Assembly: GCA_012845835.1 (NCBI GenBank)
Contig: JABAKD010000029.1
Coordinates: 9,784,231-9,848,230, forward strand
Length of the DNA stretch: 64,000 nucleotides
Source of the DNA: Undaria pinnatifida
Lineage: Eukaryota; Sar; Phaeophyceae; Laminariales; Alariaceae
Direction: 5' to 3'
This document shows positions 58,910 through 64,000 of the stretch, one piece after another. A model generated the notes under the pieces. It had not been told where the DNA came from. It saw nothing but the letters and a program-made list of their open reading frames with translations, and did no database searches. The position numbers and the translations under genes were made by a program. Numbering within the stretch: position 1 is the stretch's first letter; each line of letters begins with the position of its first letter.

Positions 58910-59295
58910 TGTTGTTGTTGAGGAATTAGTGGGGTATTATAGTCTGTTTGGCCATTTCCAAAGGGTTAACCAATAGCTTACCCATACTAAGCCTTATAAC
59001 ACTCTCCCCCCCTGGAACGGCGGGATAGCAGGTCGGCCGGATATACCGGCGGATCTGTCAATACATCCTGAAGCGGTTTAATTTCCCGAGTATACCGGGG
59101 AGAGTATTTTTCAAGTTCGACATGGGGAAAGTCTGAAAAAGTTTATTATAGGTGGATGTGGGATTTGAACCCACGACCCAAAAAAAACATGGTCTGTCGA
59201 CGACGCCATTTCTTAAGGAATTAGTGGGGTATTAGTCCGTTTGACCACTTGCGAAAAGGTTAACCAATAGCCTACCCAAACTAAGCCTTATAACA
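58910..59295 (-). mobile_element. TRIM copy 1 (miniature LTR retroelement with tRNA 3'-half)
   Basis: Short LTRs (58910-59001 and 59211-59295) read, on the minus strand, from TGTTATAAGGC to the (C)CTTAACA region. Just inside the 5' LTR (minus strand) is TGGCGTCGTCGACAG (primer-binding-site-like), then GTGGGTTCAAATCCCAC and ATCCACC (T-arm and 3' acceptor strand of a tRNA), and before the 3' LTR a CAGGGGGGGAGAG purine tract. Flanks CAAC (58906-58909 and 59296-59299) are a 4-bp target duplication. No coding capacity. The outer terminus has a small GTT expansion. Confidence 0.85.
59163..59181 (-). other. tRNA-like T-arm/B-box inside TRIM copy 1
   Basis: GTGGGTTCAAATCCCAC forms a 5-bp stem with a 7-nt loop and contains a perfect RNA polymerase III B-box core (GGTTCAAATCC), continued by ATCCACC, a tRNA acceptor strand. 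No matching GGTGGAT 5' strand, D-arm or anticodon arm is present, so it is not a functional tRNA. Confidence 0.75.
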
Positions 59296-59299
59296 CAAC

Positions 59300-60136
59300 T
59301 CTATTTTTGAACAACTGGTTTCGCTGTAAGTCCTTGAGAGTTCGTCGAGGCAGGTGGGGCAACGTGTGTTTTCACCGCCACCCAAACTGGGTTCCTCTTG
59401 AAAATATATTTTTTCGAGTTTTCAAAACATCGTACCAACATACCAGAACAACTGAGAAACACTGCTGAACCGCGACATCTGTCCAATAATCGACAGCACG
59501 CGTGATGAAACGGCCATTTTTTTTCTCCTTTATAAAAAGTGAAAAACGCCAGCTGTGAGTGCGACCAACTGAACGGTTGAAACTCAAATTTGCAAGCTGC
59601 GTGGTACATCTATGTTTCGTTTATAATATACAGAGAGTAGTAGTTGCACAAAAATTACGGAAGGTCGTTTTTTGTTCAATTTTTCCGAGGAAAAAAAAGT
59701 AGAAGAGTTAGTTCCGCCCCACATATAATACCCGAGCAACCGCCGCACGATATGCCGACAAGCCCACAAAAAAAAGCTCGTCGAGAATAAGCCCACAATA
59801 CCCACAAGCCCACAAGCGCGTCGAGAACAACAACAACATCATCTCTCCGCCACCATGCCCTTTTCATTCGGAATATACACCCAGAAGCGGCGACGTCGAA
59901 CCTACGGGTACACCCTCAATTCGAATCGAGGTACAACGACCTCGGCGACCTGTCCAATCCAGATATGGGTGGCCGCGCCGCGTAAATGTTTACGATCTCG
60001 AGCAGCTTCAGCAGAACGAATCCGGAGCCAATCTACCGCAGGAGCAATTAATTGGTTCTGGGACGCGCTCAATGCCAATACATTACAATATACATTGCAA
60101 GGAACGTTACTCCATATATGATGCATCGCAGATATG
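59300..60136. other. Spacer between TRIM copies, no supported gene
   Basis: Ordinary-looking DNA with short frames on both strands. A plus frame from ATG at 59855 (88 codons) has no recognisable features. Confidence 0.4.
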
Positions 60137-60140
60137 ACTA

Positions 60141-60511
60141 TGTTAAGGAATTAGTGGGGTATTAGTCGGTTTGACCACGTGCAAAAGTTAACCAATAGCT
60201 TACCCAAACTAAGCCTTATAACACCCTTCCCCCCCTGAAACGGCGGGATAGCAGGTCGGCCGGATACACGGGCGGACCTGTGAATTATCCAAGACGTTTC
60301 ATTTCCTGGGTATACCGGGGAGAGTTTTTTCAAGTTCGACATGGGGAAAGTCTGAAAAAGTTTATTCTAGGTGGATGTGGGATTCGAACCCACGACCCGA
60401 ATAAACATGGTCTGTCCACGGCGCCATTTGTTAAGGTATTAGTGGGGTATTAGTCTGTTTGACCACGTGCAAAGGTGGACCAATAGCTTACCCAAACTAA
60501 ACCTTGAAACA
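60141..60511 (-). mobile_element. TRIM copy 2
   Basis: LTRs 60141-60223 and 60429-60511. Same order: TGGCGCCGTGGACAG primer site, tRNA T-arm GTGGGTTCGAATCCCAC with ATCCACC, and a purine tract GGGGGGAAGGG. Target duplication ACTA (60137-60140 and 60512-60515). Confidence 0.85.
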
Positions 60512-60734
60512 ACTACCGCAGCAGGTATTGAGGCCGCGGCGCCTCATTACCACCAATTACTAGTACGATACCTGGTATTACAAAGAAATACAACAAAGCA
60601 AAGCGGCGGAAGAAGGCAAAAACAAATCAGGCACCTAGCTAGGTGTTCTTCGACGACGCTTTCTGCGGCGTTTTCAGGCATATTTATGCGGTATCGCTGT
60701 ACTGATGTACGGAAAGGGCAATATTTAGAACAGA

Positions 60735-60815
60735 TCTAGCCTCTCATGTCTGGTTTCACCGGCCAGGCAGATATTGCGTGCAGCACAAATAAAGGTCTAG
60801 AGAGGGGGGGGGGGG
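60735..60815 (-). repeat. Poly-C-ended dispersed repeat, short inverted copy
   Basis: GTTTCACCGGCCAGGCAGAT matches the reverse complement of the core at 29907 and lies beside a run of about 14 G (60806-60819). Confidence 0.5.
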
Positions 60816-61150
60816 GTCTTTCTTTAGTCACATTCATTCACGCCCTTTACTTTCTGCCGTGGCGTCTTCGGCCATACACTGGCGCATCCTCAGGTTTTTG
60901 CAGCTGCTGCTATTAATAATGTGCTACTCGAGCGGTAACCTGGATACGACACAGAAACTGGGCATTGTGGGAACGTCACCGATCACCGACTGACTATGTA
61001 TGGCGAATGGCGAATGGCGAAGAATATATTAATACTATAGTCTAGACTAATAGCATTATTATTATATTTTTTATCGGTTGACCTGGGTGCCGCGATGCTC
61101 CTGACTTATCATGGAGTGCAAGTGCGATCAGGTCGTTTCTGCGTTTTCAA

Positions 61151-61860
61151 GACATCCCAAGGCATCCTGATACACGCATTTCGAGGTTCGGGGGGGGGGG
61201 GGGGGTGTTTAAATAACACAGTTCGTTTTACTTGATTTTTACGCCAATATTCGCGCATTATGTCGCAGTTTTTTCGCCCCCGACGGCGTCCTCCGGGGGC
61301 GACATCCCAAGGCATTGTTAGTAAGATATTAGTGGGGAATATTACTAGTCCGTTTGACCACGTGCAAAAAGTTAAGCGATAGCTTATACCCAAACTAAGC
61401 CTTATAACACTCACCCCCCCTGAAACGACGGGATAGCAGGTCGGCCGGGTATACGGGCGGACCTGTCAATATCCAAGCGGTTTCATTTCCTGGGGATACC
61501 GGGGAGACTCTCAGAGTATTTTTCAAGTTCGACATGGGGAAAGTCTGGAAAAATTATTGTTTTGGATGGTCGGAATCGAACCCACGACCCAAAAAAACCA
61601 TGGTCCTTCGACGACGCCATTTGTTAAGGTATTAGTGCGTTATTAGTCCGTTTGGCCACTTGCAAAAGGTTAACCGACAGCTGACCCAAGCTAAGCCTTA
61701 TGACAGCATCCTGATACACGCCTTTTCGAGGTTCGGGGGAGGCGTTTAAATATTAAACGCAGTTCGTTACATATATCCATCGTATTTAGGCGTATATTCG
61801 CGCATAAATCGAATTATTTTCGCCTCCGGCGGCCCTCACGGGGGGGGGCTCCGCCCCGCG
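61151..61860. repeat. Tandem duplication of about 155 bp interrupted by TRIM copy 3
   Basis: GACATCCCAAGGCATCCTGA and TTTCGAGGTTCGGGG, CAGTTCGTT and TATTCGCGCAT recur in order at 61151-61310 and 61301-61315 plus 61706-61860. Both units contain CGCCnnCGGCG-type palindromes. Confidence 0.85.
61316..61705 (-). mobile_element. TRIM copy 3
   Basis: LTRs 61316-61409 and 61622-61705. The tRNA-like arm is decayed (GTGGGTTCGATTCCGAC). Target duplication GCAT (61312-61315 and 61706-61709). The insertion point is the junction of a tandemly repeated unit, whose other junction (61151-61180) is uninterrupted. Confidence 0.88.
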
Positions 61861-61869
61861 AGGGGCTTG

Positions 61870-62530
61870 CTTTCCTGCGGCGCGTAACACGCCTTGCGTC
61901 ACCTATTATACCTGTTGTTGTGTGGCACCAAACTAAGGCCCTCTGACGAGACCTTATGCCTGTACCTATAGACTGACTAGGCTGTGGTACAGAGTAGACA
62001 CACTTCCTGAGGTCACATGGGTGCTCTACAACAACAGTTTGTTGTAGACGGCTACCACAAGCACCAAAGGTATAGAGCACTAATTGGTACAAGGAGGTCG
62101 ACCTATCGTCGGCCGTAGGCGAAGGCCCACGATGCGGGCAGAGCAACCACCATGTGTCTAAATGACGGTGTTACCTCGGTGGGATGAACGGCAAGCGGCG
62201 TGACGAGCGCTTGCTATTACCGTGATTGCTGGGCTTTAGTCTGGAACAACACGACGGCCGTACGTCCGAGACCAGAGTGCTCGTTTTTGGCGACGTGCCG
62301 TTACTCCCCATCTTCACTGTTTGTATGTGAAAAACAAAAAAGTTCGAGAGAGGGCTGAGGGGACTCCTCAGGCCGACTACTAATAAACAGACCGGTGTAG
62401 TACCAGGTACGAGGTATGTCGTTAGCTGTAATAGCCGACTAGCCCGACGAAATTGAAACGGTGAAACATGAAACCGTAAAATAACCGCGAGAAACAACGG
62501 GAGTTCAACAATAGAAGGCGTTTCCTCATC
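61870..62530. other. Upstream region of the zinc-finger exon
   Basis: No recognisable exon. TACAACAACAGTTTGTTGTA near 62018 is a perfect inverted pair. Confidence 0.4.
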
Positions 62531-62538
62531 CATTGCAG

Positions 62539-63081
62539 ACCGTGTGGTGTGCTTGCCTTCCGCTCGACCTCTGCTGCCCTGCCTCGGTGCCGACACAGAG
62601 TAGCGAAGCCTACACACAAGCGGACTACTTCTCTCTCGCACACCACGGCCGGGTAATGATGGGCGGGCGTGGACCGATTCCGTGCAAATTCGGCGTACAA
62701 TGCCACAGGCAGGATTGCTGGTACTCTCACCCGGCTGGCCGAGTGATTGATGCCGGCGGCGCTGCTGCTGCTGGTGCTCCGCCGCAGGCAGGCAGACACA
62801 ACAACAGCAGCAACAGCAACAGCAACATTACCAACAACCACCACCACCACGCCGGCAATGGGATCAACCGCCCAGGCCCTGCGATCAGCACACGAGCGGG
62901 AATGGCGCCGGGAGTGGGAGGTGTGCCACAGGCTTCTCCTAGGATGGGCGGAGGGGGAGGTGGTGCTAGTGCTGGGGGAGGGGGTGGGGGTGGGAATGTC
63001 TGCCGCTATGCGTTCGAGTGCAAGCGTCGGGACTGTCACTTCAATCACCCGTTTGGTGAGACTCAGACACTAGAAAGATAG
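62539..63081 (+). CDS. Tandem CCCH zinc-finger protein, last exon
   Basis: The frame ends in TAG at 63079-63081. It encodes two zinc fingers of C-x5-C-x4-C-x3-H spacing: PCKFGVQCHRQDCWYSHP (about 62692-62744) and VCRYAFECKRRDCHFNHP (about 62998-63051). They are separated by a low-complexity linker with Ala, Asn/Ser, His and Gly runs. This spacing is that of Nab2/ZC3H14-type fingers, which bind poly(A) RNA, so an RNA-binding role is likely but inferred. The exon may begin at an acceptor (CATCCATTGCAG, exon from 62539), with 5' exons not found, or translation may start at the tandem ATG at 62656. The second finger ends only nine codons before the stop. Confidence 0.78.
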   Translation, partial: TVWCACLPLDLCCPASVPTQSSEAYTQADYFSLAHHGRVMMGGRGPIPCKFGVQCHRQDCWYSHPAGRVIDAGGAAAAGAPPQAGRHNNSSNSNSNITNNHHHHAGNGINRPGPAISTRAGMAPGVGGVPQASPRMGGGGGGASAGGGGGGGNVCRYAFECKRRDCHFNHPFGETQTLER

Positions 63082-63089
63082 AAGACAGA

Positions 63090-63890
63090 GTGTGTTCAGC
63101 CTTGTTGTGATGCGGGTAATTCGGCGGTGTGTACTGCGTGTGCGCGGTAGCGGCCGGGGATCTAGACACGCTCTCACGACCCAACAACCCGAAAGACTTA
63201 CCTGGTACTGCATTTTGGGCACAAGTTCCCCATTCTGTACACACGGAAAAAGATACTGGTGTGGTTGTGTGTCCGTCAATTATTTTCTGGTCGTGCGTTG
63301 ACGAGAGTGCGGCGGGCTGGAGGATAGGACGACGACAGCAGTTCAAGCAACAGCATCAGCAGCAGTACCGCATACCACCTATGACACACTGCTTCTAGAA
63401 ACGCAGACCGTCGCTGCCTCTGCAGAGTGGCGCGTGCTGGTGGTGGTGATGGTGGTGCTAATGGCGCTTGCTGCTGTGCGCTGCGGCGGTGCAGCAGGGG
63501 TACTCTTGAGCTTTCTGTTCTCGTTTCTCCGTCAAAGCCAGTAAACATGATGAAGCAGCAGTAGTAGCAGTAGCAGTAGCAGTAGACTCACCCACACCCG
63601 CCTTTGCTTGAAGAGGTCATGTGGTCCTACTACTACTGATCTACTGATGTACAGGGCATAATGCCTGTCGTACCACTGGTACATGCTACTCGTATCGTAC
63701 ATATGATACGTGCTGGTGGCATTCAGACGCAACTTTTCGCTGCGGTCGTGTTCATTCGTTTCATTCAACACGACGCCAGGCTTAACTTTTGTCGCCGAAC
63801 GGACAGACTGACTGTCTCCCCCGTGGGTCATGCGTCCGAGGGGTTTCCAATCCCAGCTGGCAATGTTTTACGTCAATCTATACCGGGGGG
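63090..63890. other. Downstream of the zinc-finger gene
   Basis: Probably 3' UTR and spacer. A Gln-rich short frame (QFKQQHQQQYR near 63340) and an AGC/AGT-rich tract (63552-63590) are present. No supported gene. Confidence 0.35.
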
Positions 63891-63966
63891 TGGAGAAGGG
63901 ACCTGTGACTTCGTCCTGTCCAGATGTATATATATATATGTGTGGAAAGACAAAGATCACTTTAAC

Positions 63967-63997
<31 letters not shown>

Positions 63998-64000
63998 CTC
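63885..64000 (+). mobile_element. Possible start of another LTR at the window edge
   Basis: A purine tract (GGGGGGTGGAGAAGGGACC) is followed by TGTGACTTCGTCCTGTCCAGA and ATATATATAT. The same order occurs at 6243-6330 (GGGGGGGGAAAGGG, TGTGACCACGGCTTGTCCAGA, ATATATATAT), next to the right LTR-like repeat of the 0.6-7.1 kb element. Truncated by the window end, where (GTT)n begins (63967). Confidence 0.45.

Noticed and set aside
59142-59212. A tRNA gene on the minus strand at each TRIM
   Set aside because: The T-arm and 3' acceptor strand are clear, but there is no matching 5' acceptor strand, D-arm or anticodon arm, and the segment lies between primer site and purine tract of a retroelement.
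62422-63048. Minus-strand 208-codon ORF opposite the zinc-finger exon
   Set aside because: It is the shadow of the plus frame, which contains two perfect CCCH fingers.

Overview
The window looks like nuclear DNA of a repeat-rich eukaryote with large introns. Brown algae (an Ectocarpus-like stramenopile) fit best. Reasons: mixed base composition with GC-rich exon islands, splice donors such as GTGCGT, GTGAGC and GTGGGT, CCCTAA-type telomeric repeats, abundant (GTT)n and (GCT/CAG)n microsatellites, very short LTR retroelements, and a Ty3/gypsy integrase and chromo-like tail of a type I associate with stramenopiles. The organism is inferred, not proven. There is no bacterial gene organisation, rRNA, complete tRNA or CRISPR array. 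|| Layout: 0.6-7.1 kb is a decayed Ty3/gypsy LTR retrotransposon (LTR-like direct repeats about 0.7 kb long, proline-rich gag-like repeats, a frameshifted integrase and a chromo-like tail, no reverse transcriptase seen). It is followed by a GGGTC-rich inverted-repeat element and an interstitial telomeric tract. 7.6-13.5 kb is repeats only, including a 206-bp TA-flanked MITE. 13.5-18.5 kb (minus) is a METTL21-type methyltransferase gene in four phase-consistent exons. 19.1-20.0 kb is a GC-rich exon-like island on an uncertain strand. 20-26 kb is repeats. 26.3-39.4 kb (minus) is a TPR-repeat gene whose exons, one only 34 nt long, are spread over 13 kb. Its largest intron holds a complete 3.8-kb LTR element inserted in a 41-bp tandem array. 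42.1-52.1 kb (plus) is a gene for a protein with three AT-hooks, modelled as seven exons with matching phases. 53.8-56.2 kb is a 57-bp satellite split by a 1.25-kb TA-flanked DNA transposon. 56.4-57.7 kb is a broken ORF. 58.9-61.7 kb carries three copies of a miniature LTR element (TRIM) containing a tRNA 3'-half. 62.5-63.1 kb (plus) is an exon for a tandem CCCH zinc-finger protein. || The recognised host genes (methyltransferase, TPR protein, AT-hook protein, CCCH protein) share no evident pathway; they are neighbours separated by transposon-rich DNA. The clearest new signals are the tRNA-half TRIM family with 4-bp target duplications and a paralogous empty site, the nesting of mobile elements inside tandem arrays, and the reconstruction of the multi-exon genes from splice phase. 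All gene models come from reading splice sites and phase by eye, without transcripts.
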